A model generated the notes under the pieces. The model was not told the origin of the DNA and did not search any database. It saw only the letters and a list, made by a program, of their open reading frames with translations. From NCBI RefSeq assembly GCF_000209655.1, contig NC_015458.1, positions 3,596,001 to 3,660,000 on the forward strand: a stretch of DNA of 64,000 nucleotides, given 5' to 3'. Positions within the stretch are counted from its first letter, which is position 1; every line of letters begins with the position of its first letter. Made by a program: the position numbers and the translations under genes. The stretch comes from Pusillimonas sp. T7-7 (GTDB taxonomy: Bacteria; Pseudomonadota; Gammaproteobacteria; Burkholderiales; Burkholderiaceae_B). Below, piece by piece: positions 9,599-17,781 of this stretch.

Positions 9599-10906
9599 GG
9601 GCTCTACCCCATTAACGGGGGATCAGGGCATTCATCAAACCCGGTTAATTACACCATTCCAACCGCATTGAGCCAAGACTCTCATGCGGTAATTCTCAAA
9701 ATTCCTGAACCCATACGCTCGGCGTGAGAGCATCTCCATCTTTGTATGGAATCCTTCAGTGATCCCATTGGACTTGGTGAATCGCCACATACGTACGATG
9801 GGCTCGAGCCACGATGTTAACGTCGCGGCCAGCGCCTTGGCCGGACTTTGCTCAAACTGACGAATCAAGGCCAGGAACTTGGGCAACAGCTGTTTGGCCC
9901 GCTTGGCCTTCAAGTGCTTCATGACCAGAAACCCATTCAACTGCTGCTTGGCAAAGTAAAGCGCCTGCAGTACGGGCTCCTGGGCCAGGTACTGGTGCAG
10001 GCGTTCTTTTTGCACTGAGGATAGCTTCCAGTGATGGCGGCGCATCAGGCTGAGCAGCCCCCGGTTCTTGCGCCCCTCCGGATCATGCTGCTGCCATAGC
10101 TTCAGAAAGTGCTGGTTCACCAACCGCACGACATGGAAGCGGTCAGCCACGATCATGGCGTTGGGGAAGTACTCCTGGGCAATGCGCCGATAGGTCTCGG
10201 ACAGGTCCATCACAATGACCCGCACGTGCTCACGCCCTGGTAAACGCTTCAAATAGCTGCGCAGGCTCGCTTCTGAGCGCCCCAGCACCACATCGAACAC
10301 CTTGTGGTGCTTCAAATCAACCAGCGTGGTGGCGTAGCCCTTCTTGCGGCTAAAGAAGTGCTCATCAATGCCTAGAACCTGCGGACAACTTCGACCCGAC
10401 AGCTCCGAGACCCGCTGCTTGATAAAGGACTGGTACCAGCGCTCGACCGTGGCACTGCCGATCCGGTGCGTGCGCGTCAGCTGGCGCTGGCTCACGCCCC
10501 CGTCGTGCGCCTCGAAGACCTCCAAGCGATACGCCTCGGTGGCCCGGCGCCGTGGCCGGATGCCCGCGAAGCGGTGACGAAAATAGCGATTGCAGTCCAA
10601 GCAGTGGTACTTGGGCACGGCTAGATGCAGCACCATCAACTGGTTGCCTTGGCGGGTGTGCTTGAGCGTACGCTGGTGCGTCGCTTTAATACGTACCGAC
10701 CCTTGCTGACAATGGATGCACGCCAAGCGCTTGGCCGGGCTGGCCCAGACGTGAATGTCTCGGTGCCGCTCTACGCGCTGAACTACTAAATCTCTGATTC
10801 CTAAGATAGAATTTACTGGGGACATCGGCATTCCTTCCATTAAGCTCGTTCTTCGCAAAAACAAGTCTAATGAATGTCGCTGTCCCCCTTTAATGATGAA
10901 GAGCCC
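9599..10906. mobile_element. ISL3-family insertion sequence, IS1001-like, complete
   Basis: A 1308-bp element bounded by imperfect 24-bp inverted repeats. Left end 9599-9622 and right end 10883-10906 share GGGCTCT at the tips, ATTAA in the middle and GGGGGA inside, 20 of 24 positions matching. It is flanked by a 6-bp direct repeat AAGATT at 9593-9598 and 10907-10912. Size, repeat length and 6-bp duplication agree with what is known of IS1001 from Bordetella (about 1.3 kb, 24-bp ends, 6-8 bp duplications). The intact transposase and matching duplication suggest a fairly recent insertion. Confidence 0.93.
9635..10825 (-). CDS. ISL3-family transposase
   Basis: DDE transposase of the ISL3 family, 396 residues from ATG 10825. 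The N-terminal zinc finger is visible as two CxxC pairs (CIHCQQ and YHCLDCNRYF) followed by a helix-turn-helix region and the DDE domain (VLGIDEHFFSRKKGYATTL; VIVMDLSETYRR; SNGITEGFHTK). ATG 10825 (MSPVNSILG) has AAGGA six bases upstream; in-frame codons farther up (10831, 10840 and a TTG at 10864) lack a comparable site. No internal stop or frameshift is seen, so the enzyme is probably functional. It fills nearly the whole element. Confidence 0.93.
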   Translation of the reverse strand: MSPVNSILGIRDLVVQRVERHRDIHVWASPAKRLACIHCQQGSVRIKATHQRTLKHTRQGNQLMVLHLAVPKYHCLDCNRYFRHRFAGIRPRRRATEAYRLEVFEAHDGGVSQRQLTRTHRIGSATVERWYQSFIKQRVSELSGRSCPQVLGIDEHFFSRKKGYATTLVDLKHHKVFDVVLGRSEASLRSYLKRLPGREHVRVIVMDLSETYRRIAQEYFPNAMIVADRFHVVRLVNQHFLKLWQQHDPEGRKNRGLLSLMRRHHWKLSSVQKERLHQYLAQEPVLQALYFAKQQLNGFLVMKHLKAKRAKQLLPKFLALIRQFEQSPAKALAATLTSWLEPIVRMWRFTKSNGITEGFHTKMEMLSRRAYGFRNFENYRMRVLAQCGWNGVINRV

Positions 10907-10912
10907 AAGATT
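10907..10912. repeat. Right target-site duplication AAGATT of the IS
   Basis: Direct repeat of 9593-9598, immediately after the right inverted repeat that ends GAGCCC. Confidence 0.9.
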
Positions 10913-10954
10913 GTCGCGTTCCTGAAAAAGGAAGGCCTGTTTGGAGCGGCGTAA

Positions 10955-11120
10955 TCCTGTGGGCCAAGACTGAGTGTGCAGCAGAACGGGATGCTTGAAC
11001 GCATGATCCGCACTTTAAAAGAGCAATGTGCTCATCGGCACCGCTTCGAAACCTAGCAGCATGCCAGCCGCGTCATTGGCGACTGGATTTTCTTTTATAA
11101 CCACCGACGCCTACTTTGAC
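10955..11120 (+). pseudogene. Degenerate IS3-type transposase (OrfB) fragment
   Basis: From 10961 the plus strand reads GPRLSVQQNGMLERMIRTLK, then EQCAHRHRFET, a TAG stop at 11060, then QHASRVIGDWIFFYNHRR. This matches the C-terminal catalytic region of IS3-family integrases, where the E of the DDE triad lies in an NGMxERxxRTLKxE context. It has an in-frame stop and no 5' or 3' end, so it is a dead fragment. It directly abuts the ureG stop, pointing to several rounds of rearrangement at this junction. Confidence 0.75.
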
Positions 11121-11151
11121 GAGCCGCTGGTATCGCCCAACCGCCCAGCTC

Positions 11152-11820
11152 CTAACTCGCCATTTTTTGCTGCGCCTTGGCAAGATTATCGATGATGTAG
11201 GCCTCTGCGTTGACGACGTGCTCCTTAGCCAGCAGCTCGGATCGCTCCACATCGCCGTTGATAATCGCATCGACAAGATCCTGGTGCTCGTTGATCAGCT
11301 TTGTGGAGTCGGCCATTGCACGATTCGTGGACATGACATAGATGAGAATCGATTGGTTCAAAAGCTCCAGGTGGGTAGCCAGCCGCTTGTTTTTGGCCAC
11401 CATGCATATGGTCTTGTGCACCCTTAAATCGGCCTCGGCTATAGCCCGACGGTCTTCGGAAAGGCTGACACCCTTCAGCTCTTCCAGTGCGCCGCGCAGC
11501 GCCTTTCTTCCAGGCTCATCAATGTTCTGGGCTGCGAGCTTCGCTGCCATCCCTTCAAGGCAATGCCGTAAGGTATAGAGTTCATTTGCATCCTCGCGCG
11601 ACAAGGGCGCGACTTCCCAACCGCTGTAAGGCCGCTGAATGACCAAGCCGTCGGCACAGAGCCTTTGCAGGGCAGTCCGGACGGTAGAGCGCGACAACCC
11701 AACCTCGCCAGCAAGCCCCACCTCGGTCAGTTTCATTCCTGATGTAAACCTTCCGTCGATGATTGCTTCACGGAGCCAGTCAGCCGCTTGCCGATCCAGA
11801 CTTCTCTTGTCAATGGTCAT
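11152..11820 (-). CDS. GntR-family transcriptional regulator (FCD type)
   Basis: 222-residue regulator with an N-terminal winged helix (LAGEVGLSRSTVRTALQRL, residues ~35-55) and an all-helical FCD ligand-binding domain (LYTLRHCLEGMAAKLAA onwards). ATG 11820 is chosen because GGAGAGG lies four bases upstream; the longer frame adds nine residues with no ribosome site. It is divergent from the enolase-superfamily / dehydrogenase / TRAP operon starting at 12051, so it most likely controls that operon in response to its substrate or an intermediate. A 12-bp palindrome overlaps its own start codon. Confidence 0.88.
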   Translation of the reverse strand: MTIDKRSLDRQAADWLREAIIDGRFTSGMKLTEVGLAGEVGLSRSTVRTALQRLCADGLVIQRPYSGWEVAPLSREDANELYTLRHCLEGMAAKLAAQNIDEPGRKALRGALEELKGVSLSEDRRAIAEADLRVHKTICMVAKNKRLATHLELLNQSILIYVMSTNRAMADSTKLINEHQDLVDAIINGDVERSELLAKEHVVNAEAYIIDNLAKAQQKMAS

Positions 11821-11826
11821 ATGACC
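11815..11826. promoter_or_regulatory. Perfect palindrome GGTCATATGACC over the GntR start
   Basis: A 12-bp perfect inverted repeat that covers the start codon and part of the ribosome site of the GntR gene. A related CATATG-centred sequence, GACCATATGTC, lies about 50 bp upstream near 11878-11888. Both could be half-conserved operators for autoregulation. This is inferred from symmetry only. Confidence 0.35.
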
Positions 11827-11935
11827 TCTCCATCCTCTTGAACCCACGATTACCCATCCTTATTAACGCAATTGTATCGACCATATGTCCGCAGTCGTAA
11901 ATACGCAGCCGCTTCGCCGCAATGAATAAAAAACC

Positions 11936-11950
11936 GCGGGTAAACCCCGC
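11936..11950 (-). terminator. Hairpin followed by T-run on the minus strand, in the divergent promoter region
   Basis: GCGGG / CCCGC stem (11936-11940 with 11946-11950) around a 5-base loop. Read on the minus strand it is followed by GGTTTTTT, as in an intrinsic terminator. It lies about 115 bp upstream of the GntR start, so it would stop transcripts entering the GntR gene from the right, or end a short leader. Confidence 0.4.
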
Positions 11951-12050
11951 TGGACGCGTTCATACCTTGCAATCATACTTTAGTTAATCTTTAAAAATTA
12001 AATGTTAACAATACATCACCGTCATGGTTGGATAAATGGAGAGTATCAGG

Positions 12051-13241
12051 ATGAAGATCGAACGCGTCGAAACCCTTGCCTGCGACGCAGGCTGGCGCAA
12101 CTACAACTTCTTGAAGATCACGACCGATACCGGCATCGTCGGTTGGAGCGAATTTGATGAAGCGTTCGGGCCTGCAGGTTTAGGCGATGTCATCAAACGC
12201 TATGCTCCCCAGCTTATCGGCAAATCGGTTAATGACCACGAGATGCTCTACGGGTCCATCGCAGCGACGATGCGGCCAGCGCCTCATGGGCTAAGCGCCG
12301 AGGCGTTGGGCGCGATCGAAAATGCGCTTCTGGATGCCAAAGCTAAGTCGCTGGGCGTTCCTTGCTATCAATTGCTTGGCGGCAAACACCGGGACTCCAT
12401 ACCCATCTACTGGTCTCATTGCGCGACCTGGCGTATTGGCCACCCCACATACTACAAGCCGGCAATTGTAGATCTGGACGGTGTAAAGAAAGCAGGTGAG
12501 GACGCGCGCCTTGCGGGTCACTCGGCTGTCAAAACCAATATGTTCGTACACGGCGATGGCAAGCTGCGTCAATGGATGGCGGGTTTTGGAGCGCCTTACG
12601 CTCCTTCGTTGAATATCGACAAGAAACTTATAAACAGCGTGTGCGCGCATCTGGAAGCGCTACGGGACGGCACCGGCCCGGACGTACGCCTGATGATAGA
12701 CCTGAACTTCAATGCGCGAACCGAAGGGTACGTGAGCATGATACGGGCGCTGAAGGATTTTGACTTCCTATGGGTCGAACTGGACAGCTATAACCCCGAA
12801 GCGCTGGCCTATATTCGTCAGCAAAGCCATTGTCCCATTAGCGGACTTGAAACCTTGTTCGGCGTGCGCCAGTTCCTGCCTTACTTCCGACAGCAGTCGG
12901 TGGACGTGGCCATTATCGATGCCGTATGGAATGGCGTATGGCAATCGATGAAGATCGCCAATACGGCGGAAGCGTTCGATGTCAACATCGCTCCGCACAA
13001 TTTTTACAGCCATCTTGCAAGCATGATGAATGTGCACTTTGCCGCAGCGGTGCCGAATTTGCGCATCATGGAATATGACATTGACCGTCTGCCTTGGGAT
13101 GACGAGTTGTTTAACTATGCGCCGAAAGTCAGCAATGGCGAAATCCTGGTGCCCGACGCCCCGGGTTGGGGCTGCGAGCCCAATGAAGAGGCCTTTCTGG
13201 CTCACCCACCAAAAGAGCGCAACGGTTATCTGGGACTCTGA
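12051..13241 (+). CDS. Enolase-superfamily (mandelate racemase / muconate lactonizing-like) dehydratase
   Basis: 396-residue enzyme of the enolase superfamily, which abstracts the proton alpha to a carboxylate, typically to dehydrate sugar acids. The N-terminal capping domain (to ~130) is followed by a barrel with a KxN motif at the second strand (AVKTNMF), metal ligands D in MIDLNFN, E in WVELDSYNPE and E in SGLETLFG, and a histidine in NIAPHNFYSH. ATG 12051 is used; GGAGAG lies upstream. It heads an operon with a D-2-hydroxyacid dehydrogenase and a TRAP transporter, suggesting catabolism of an imported acid sugar. The exact substrate cannot be read from sequence. Confidence 0.85.
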   Translation: MKIERVETLACDAGWRNYNFLKITTDTGIVGWSEFDEAFGPAGLGDVIKRYAPQLIGKSVNDHEMLYGSIAATMRPAPHGLSAEALGAIENALLDAKAKSLGVPCYQLLGGKHRDSIPIYWSHCATWRIGHPTYYKPAIVDLDGVKKAGEDARLAGHSAVKTNMFVHGDGKLRQWMAGFGAPYAPSLNIDKKLINSVCAHLEALRDGTGPDVRLMIDLNFNARTEGYVSMIRALKDFDFLWVELDSYNPEALAYIRQQSHCPISGLETLFGVRQFLPYFRQQSVDVAIIDAVWNGVWQSMKIANTAEAFDVNIAPHNFYSHLASMMNVHFAAAVPNLRIMEYDIDRLPWDDELFNYAPKVSNGEILVPDAPGWGCEPNEEAFLAHPPKERNGYLGL

Positions 13242-13284
13242 GGCAGGCTCACATGAAAGACTTTGTACAACAGCAGGAAAGCCA

Positions 13285-14244
13285 ATGAAACCAAAAGTGG
13301 TCATTACAGATTCGGCGTCGGCCGATTTAAGCATAGAGCTTGCCATGTTGGAAGGGCGGGCCGAGATCGTACACGGCCTGGGTAAAAGCCCTGAAGAACT
13401 CAAGGAGTTGCTGCGCGATGCCGATGCAGTGCTTAACTGCTACACACAGCTTTCTGAAGAGATGGTCGATGGTATGCAAAGGTGCAAGATCATTGCCCGT
13501 TCGGGCATAGGTGTAGACACCATTCCCGTTGGGCGGGCTACACAAAAAGGCATCAAAGTCACGAATGTTCCGGACTATTGCATTGACGAGGTCGCGGACC
13601 ACACGCTGGCGTTGATGTTGGCCTTGCGCCGCGGCGTTGATCAAGGGGCGGTGCGGGCTCGGCAAGGTGTCTGGGACCTTAAAGGCCTTACGCCCATTCA
13701 CCGTAATGCGGGCTGCAAATTCGGCTTGATTGGGTTCGGAAACATCGCGCAGGCGGTAGCAAAACGGGCACGGACCTTCAAGTTCGAGATCATCGTGCAT
13801 GACCCCTTCCTGACTGCCGATGCCGCACGCGCTCACGATGTCAAACAGCTTGGGCTGGACGAAGTATTGTCGCAGGCCGACGTGCTTTCCCTGCACGTGC
13901 CGCTCAATGAACACACGCGGCACATGATTGACGACGCGTCACTGCGCCAAATGAAGCCCGGTGCCGTCGTGATCAACACCGCGCGTGGTGGATTGATCGA
14001 TACCACGGCGTTGCTTCAGGCGCTGGACGAAGGCCGTATCGCCGGCGCGGCGCTTGATGTGCTGGAACAAGAACCCCCCCATGATCTGCAAGCTATTTCG
14101 CGTACGCGAAATCTTATCCTCACGCCGCACGCTGCGTTCTATTCGGTCGAATCGATGGAAGAGCTGCGAACCAAATCCGTCGCGGAAATCGTCCGGGTGC
14201 TGAATGGGGAAGAACCCAAGTATTGGGTGAACAAGAAAGCATAG
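13285..14244 (+). CDS. D-isomer-specific 2-hydroxyacid dehydrogenase (CtBP/SerA-like)
   Basis: 319-residue NAD-dependent dehydrogenase. The Rossmann motif is FGLIGFGNIAQAV at about residue 150, the catalytic arginine is in NTARGGLID, the glutamate in DVLEQEPP and the histidine in LTPHAAFYS, so the R-E-H set is complete. There is no C-terminal ACT domain, unlike long SerA. ATG 13285 has AGGAAA upstream; the frame is open farther up but overlaps the enolase-type gene. It sits between the dehydratase and the TRAP genes and could oxidise or reduce the 2-hydroxy/2-oxo acid of that pathway. Confidence 0.88.
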   Translation: MKPKVVITDSASADLSIELAMLEGRAEIVHGLGKSPEELKELLRDADAVLNCYTQLSEEMVDGMQRCKIIARSGIGVDTIPVGRATQKGIKVTNVPDYCIDEVADHTLALMLALRRGVDQGAVRARQGVWDLKGLTPIHRNAGCKFGLIGFGNIAQAVAKRARTFKFEIIVHDPFLTADAARAHDVKQLGLDEVLSQADVLSLHVPLNEHTRHMIDDASLRQMKPGAVVINTARGGLIDTTALLQALDEGRIAGAALDVLEQEPPHDLQAISRTRNLILTPHAAFYSVESMEELRTKSVAEIVRVLNGEEPKYWVNKKA

Positions 14245-14252
14245 GAAACCCC

Positions 14253-14861
14253 ATGAACTCCTTATTGACCTTCTCACATTGGATGGACAAGCTGACGGAG
14301 CGGGTTGGCGCTGCGGTCACATGGCTTGTGCTCGTCGCGGTGTTGATCAGCACCGGCAATGCAATCATGCGCAAGGCTTTCTCCATCAGCTCGAATGGAC
14401 TGCTTGAAATTCAATGGTATCTGTTCTCTGGCATATTCTTGCTCGGCGCCGGTTATGCCTTTCTAAGAAATGCTCACGTACGCATCGACTTCGTGTCAGG
14501 CCGCTTATCGCCTCGAACCCGTTCAGCGATAGACATCGTAGGGATTCTGGCAGTTATCGTGCCGCTTTGCGGCATATTGATCAGTCTTTCCTGGCCCTTG
14601 CTGGTAAATGCCTGGGCCAGCGGAGAGATGTCGCCGGACGCCGGCGGACTTATACGCTGGCCGGTCTACTCCCTGGTGCCCATTGGAATGGTTTTGTTGC
14701 TGCTGCAGAGTGCATCAGAGCTGATCAAACGCGCCGCGTTCATCATGGGTCTCATCCCGGACCCTATTGCGGAACCTGAACTCGAAGATATACCGGAACT
14801 GCAAACGCCAGGCCAATCCAATGCCTCGGAAGGTGCCAGTGAACCACGGGAGCCAAGGTAA
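14253..14861 (+). CDS. TRAP transporter small permease (DctQ family)
   Basis: 202-residue membrane protein with four predicted helices, the DctQ fold. Typical sequence is GLLEIQWYLFSGIFLLGAGY and ahead of it VLISTGNAIMRK; the AHVRIDFVS motif between helices is characteristic. It pairs with the large permease, whose ATG overlaps this gene's TAA (TAATG). An extended hydrophilic tail of about 40 acidic residues (DPIAEPELEDIPEL) is longer than usual. ATG 14253 has AGGAAA upstream. Confidence 0.9.
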   Translation: MNSLLTFSHWMDKLTERVGAAVTWLVLVAVLISTGNAIMRKAFSISSNGLLEIQWYLFSGIFLLGAGYAFLRNAHVRIDFVSGRLSPRTRSAIDIVGILAVIVPLCGILISLSWPLLVNAWASGEMSPDAGGLIRWPVYSLVPIGMVLLLLQSASELIKRAAFIMGLIPDPIAEPELEDIPELQTPGQSNASEGASEPREPR

Positions 14862-16558
14862 TGGAGTTCTTGATCAATAACTTCGTGCCGCTGATGTTTT
14901 GCGGACTGATATTTTTTCTGCTAACCGGCTTTCCTGTCGCTTTTAGCTTGGCTGCGACAGGTTTGGGCTTCGGATGGCTTGCTAACGAAATAGGGCTGTT
15001 TCCGCTGTCTTTGTTCCAGGCCTTGCCGCTGCGCCTATTCGGCATCATGAGTAACGACACCCTGCTTGCGGTCCCGTTCTTCACGTTCATGGGGATTGTT
15101 CTACAGCGTAGCGGCATGGCCGAAGATCTATTGGAAACGATAGGGCAGGTATTTGGCCGCGTTCGTGGCGGACTGGCCATCGCCGTGGTGCTGGTTGGCG
15201 CGTTGTTGGCCGCCACGACCGGTGTGGTGTCTGCGGCAGTGATCTCGATGGGATTGATATCTCTTCCCATCATGTTGCGCTATGGGTACAACAGAAGTAT
15301 TGCTACGGGCGTCATCAGCGCCTCCGGCACTCTCGCTCAGGTTGTGCCGCCTTCACTGGTCCTGATCGTGATGGCTGATCAATTGGGCCGTCCCGTCGGT
15401 GACATGTATGCAGGCGCCCTGATTCCAGCCTTACTGCTGGTCTTGCTATATGCTGCGTTCATCATTGGCTTGGCTATCGTTCGTCCCAACTGGGTGACAG
15501 CTCTTCCCCCTGAAGCGCTCATTTACAAAGAGGATGACGGGGCAAGCGGGCATAAGTCGCTTCTTGCCGTTCTTGGCATTGCCGGCGCCTCTGGCTACGT
15601 ATGGTCTTGGGTGCACGAGTCTTTCATGAGCGCGGTCAGCGGAACGGACTATGTGGCCGAACCAGCCACGATCGTGATCTCGTCCATGGTGGTCGCCGCC
15701 TTCGTCGCCCTGGGTATCGCAATAGCCAATCGCCTGATGCGCGTGGGGCTGCTGTCGAAACTGACGGAGCAGGTGGTGTTCGTACTGATTCCTCCGCTGG
15801 TGCTCGTGTTTCTCGTGCTGGGGACCATTTTTCTTGGCATTGCCACGCCCACCGAAGGAGGTGCCATGGGAGCCACGGGAGCTCTCGTCATGGCGTTGGG
15901 CCGCCGTAGTTTGGGCTGGAAGCTGTTCCGTCAGGCATTGGATCACACCGCGCTGCTTACGATCTTTGTCATGTTCATCGTTATCGGAGCGACCATCTTC
16001 AGTTTTACCTTCAATGCCGCCGATGGCATACAGACGGTTGGCAATCTGTTCAACAACTTACCAGGTGGATACGTCGGCTTCCTGATTGCCGTGAACCTGC
16101 TTGTATTTGTGCTGGGCATGTTCATTGATTACTTCGAGATTGCTTTCATTGTCATTCCCATTCTGGCGCCTGTCGCCGAGCAAATGAACATAGATCTGGT
16201 CTGGTTTGGTGTCATGCTCGCGATGAACCTTCAAGCGTCCTTTCTGACTCCACCATTTGGCTACGCACTTTTCTATCTGCGTAGCGTAGCGCCCAAGACT
16301 GACTACACCGACCTGGTGACCAAACGGCGCATCAGCAAGGTTACTACCGGGCAAGTCTACAAGGGTTCCTTGGTGTTCATCGTGTTGCAGATCGTGATGC
16401 TCGTTATGGTCATTGTTTTTCCTGAGTTGGTTACCAACAACCTGGACCGAACGCCGAACGTAGATTTGGACAGCATAGAACTGAACGTCGATACCTCTGG
16501 GTATGGAAGCCCGGCAATGAACATGATGAGCGGTTTTGAGGTGCCTCCACCCGATTAA
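14861..16558 (+). CDS. TRAP transporter large permease (DctM family), extended form
   Basis: Sodium-coupled transport subunit of the TRAP system, 565 residues against about 430 for ordinary DctM. Recognisable DctM stretches are LTGFPVAFSLAATGLGF, ATTGVVSAAVISMGLI, GIATPTEGGAMGATGAL and QASFLTPPFGYALFYLR. The extra length is a ~100-residue insertion after the PNWV segment (roughly residues 210-290, with added membrane segments) and a ~45-residue hydrophilic tail ending GFEVPPPD. Long DctM proteins of this kind go with TakP-like binding proteins, as here. Translationally coupled to the small permease. Confidence 0.9.
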   Translation: MEFLINNFVPLMFCGLIFFLLTGFPVAFSLAATGLGFGWLANEIGLFPLSLFQALPLRLFGIMSNDTLLAVPFFTFMGIVLQRSGMAEDLLETIGQVFGRVRGGLAIAVVLVGALLAATTGVVSAAVISMGLISLPIMLRYGYNRSIATGVISASGTLAQVVPPSLVLIVMADQLGRPVGDMYAGALIPALLLVLLYAAFIIGLAIVRPNWVTALPPEALIYKEDDGASGHKSLLAVLGIAGASGYVWSWVHESFMSAVSGTDYVAEPATIVISSMVVAAFVALGIAIANRLMRVGLLSKLTEQVVFVLIPPLVLVFLVLGTIFLGIATPTEGGAMGATGALVMALGRRSLGWKLFRQALDHTALLTIFVMFIVIGATIFSFTFNAADGIQTVGNLFNNLPGGYVGFLIAVNLLVFVLGMFIDYFEIAFIVIPILAPVAEQMNIDLVWFGVMLAMNLQASFLTPPFGYALFYLRSVAPKTDYTDLVTKRRISKVTTGQVYKGSLVFIVLQIVMLVMVIVFPELVTNNLDRTPNVDLDSIELNVDTSGYGSPAMNMMSGFEVPPPD

Positions 16559-16609
16559 TTCCGAGAGTTTCAGCTAGAAATTTGACCCACGATAAGGAAG
16601 GAGAGAAAC

Positions 16610-17692
16610 ATGCAAAGACGTACATTTATAAAAAAGGCCGGCCTAGGCCTGGCATCGGCTGCGGCTGTTGGCGCCCCGGCAGTACACGCGCAGTCCACTT
16701 TGCGGTGGCGGATGGCAACCAGCTATAACACTTCGCTTTTGGCACACCATACTGCTGCAGAAAAATTCACTAAACTCGTATCCGAGATGTCGGGCGGCAA
16801 ATTCACTATTTCATTACATCACGCAGGCGAGCTTATGCCAGCGTTTGGTGTATTGGATGGCGTGCAGAGCGGTACGGTACAGTGCTGCTTTACCGCACCC
16901 TATTATTTCGTCGGTAAGGACGAAACCTTTGCGCTGGGTTCAGGCATTCCGTTCGGATTGAACTCCAGACAGATGACAGCGTGGATGTTCCGGGGCAACG
17001 GATTGAAGCTAATGCGCGAATTTTATAAAAAATACAACATCATTAGCTTTCCAATGGGCAATACCGGCACACAGATGGGAGGCTGGTTCCGTAAGCCGAT
17101 CGAGACGCTCGACGACGTTAAGGGTTTGAAGATCCGCATCCCCGGTCTTGCTGGAAACGTCTTCGAGCGACTCGGAGCAGTGCCTCAGCAGATCCCGGGT
17201 TCGGATATCTATACCTCCCTCGAGAAGGGCACTATAGACGCCGCTGAATGGGTGGGACCTTTGGACGACATGAGCTTGGGTCTGAACAAGGTTGCGCCTC
17301 ACTACTATTATCCAGGGTGGTGGGAAGGCTCGGCGCAAGTCGATCTGTTCGTGAACACGGAAGCGTTCGAACAGCTGCCCGATGAGTACAAGGCGATTAT
17401 CGAAGCGGCGTCGGCAGTAGGGCACATCACCATGCAATCCGTTTACGATGCAGAGAATCCGAACGCGCTCAAGCAATTGGTTGCGGGTGGTGCAAAGCTG
17501 CACCGCTTCTCCAAACCCATTATGGATGCGAGCTTCAAAGAATCCATGGCGCTGTTCGAAGATATTTCGGCCAAGAACGAAAACTGGAAGAAGGTCTACG
17601 ATGACTTCAAGAAATTCCGGGCCGATCAAAATCTTTGGTTCAAGTTTGCCGAAGGAAGCTTCGACCAGTATATGCATACGCAGAAGCTTTAA
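16610..17692 (+). CDS. TRAP transporter substrate-binding protein (DctP, TakP-like)
   Basis: 360-residue periplasmic receptor. A twin-arginine-type signal RRTFIKKAGLGL followed by AAAVGAPAVHAQ is present, unusual but known among TakP relatives. The mature part has the TakP landmarks QMGGWFRKPI, LKIRIPGLAG and DIYTSLEKGTIDAAEWVGP, regions that in TakP bind 2-oxo acids with a cation. A strong ribosome site AAGGAAGGAG precedes ATG 16610. It is the last gene of the operon and is followed by a long hairpin terminator. Ligand inferred only: a 2-oxo or hydroxy acid fits the neighbouring enzymes. Confidence 0.9.
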   Translation: MQRRTFIKKAGLGLASAAAVGAPAVHAQSTLRWRMATSYNTSLLAHHTAAEKFTKLVSEMSGGKFTISLHHAGELMPAFGVLDGVQSGTVQCCFTAPYYFVGKDETFALGSGIPFGLNSRQMTAWMFRGNGLKLMREFYKKYNIISFPMGNTGTQMGGWFRKPIETLDDVKGLKIRIPGLAGNVFERLGAVPQQIPGSDIYTSLEKGTIDAAEWVGPLDDMSLGLNKVAPHYYYPGWWEGSAQVDLFVNTEAFEQLPDEYKAIIEAASAVGHITMQSVYDAENPNALKQLVAGGAKLHRFSKPIMDASFKESMALFEDISAKNENWKKVYDDFKKFRADQNLWFKFAEGSFDQYMHTQKL

Positions 17693-17721
17693 CGCTGCGG
17701 CACGAGGCTGCGCATAAAAAA

Positions 17722-17760
17722 AGAAGGTCCTGGCGCATTTAAAATGCGCCAGGACCTTCT
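17722..17760. terminator. Bidirectional intrinsic terminator, 19-bp perfect stem
   Basis: Two 19-base arms (17722-17740 and 17742-17760) are exact reverse complements separated by one base. On the minus strand the stem is followed by CTTTTTTATG, a canonical U-run that ends the msrC-type transcript; on the plus strand it closes the TRAP operon but lacks a T-run. It separates the catabolic cluster from the backbone genes. Confidence 0.85.
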
Positions 17761-17781
17761 GCCGTATGTGACGTTAATGAA

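Larger units (their letters stand above)
9521..10954 (+). pseudogene. ureG: 3' remnant of urease accessory gene ureG, split by an IS element
   Basis: Bases 9521-9598 read QDTLRMRGDKPFVMCNLKTG then EGLDKI, the C-terminal part of the UreG GTPase. The frame is interrupted at 9599 by the ISL3-type element and resumes exactly after it: removing the IS and one copy of the 6-bp duplication gives LDKI joined to VAFLKKEGLFGAA and a stop at 10952-10954. Only about 39 codons survive; the GTPase core is missing and no other urease gene is present. So most of the gene was already lost, or lost with neighbouring ure genes, next to tRNA-Pro. Confidence 0.85.

Noticed and set aside
14223..14252. Earlier start for the small TRAP permease
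   Set aside because: It overlaps the dehydrogenase end; ATG 14253 has a ribosome site and gives a typical DctQ N-terminus.
9417..17760. Integrative element at tRNA-Pro with flanking att repeats
   Set aside because: No integrase gene and no second copy of the tRNA 3' end could be seen; only IS debris supports mobility.
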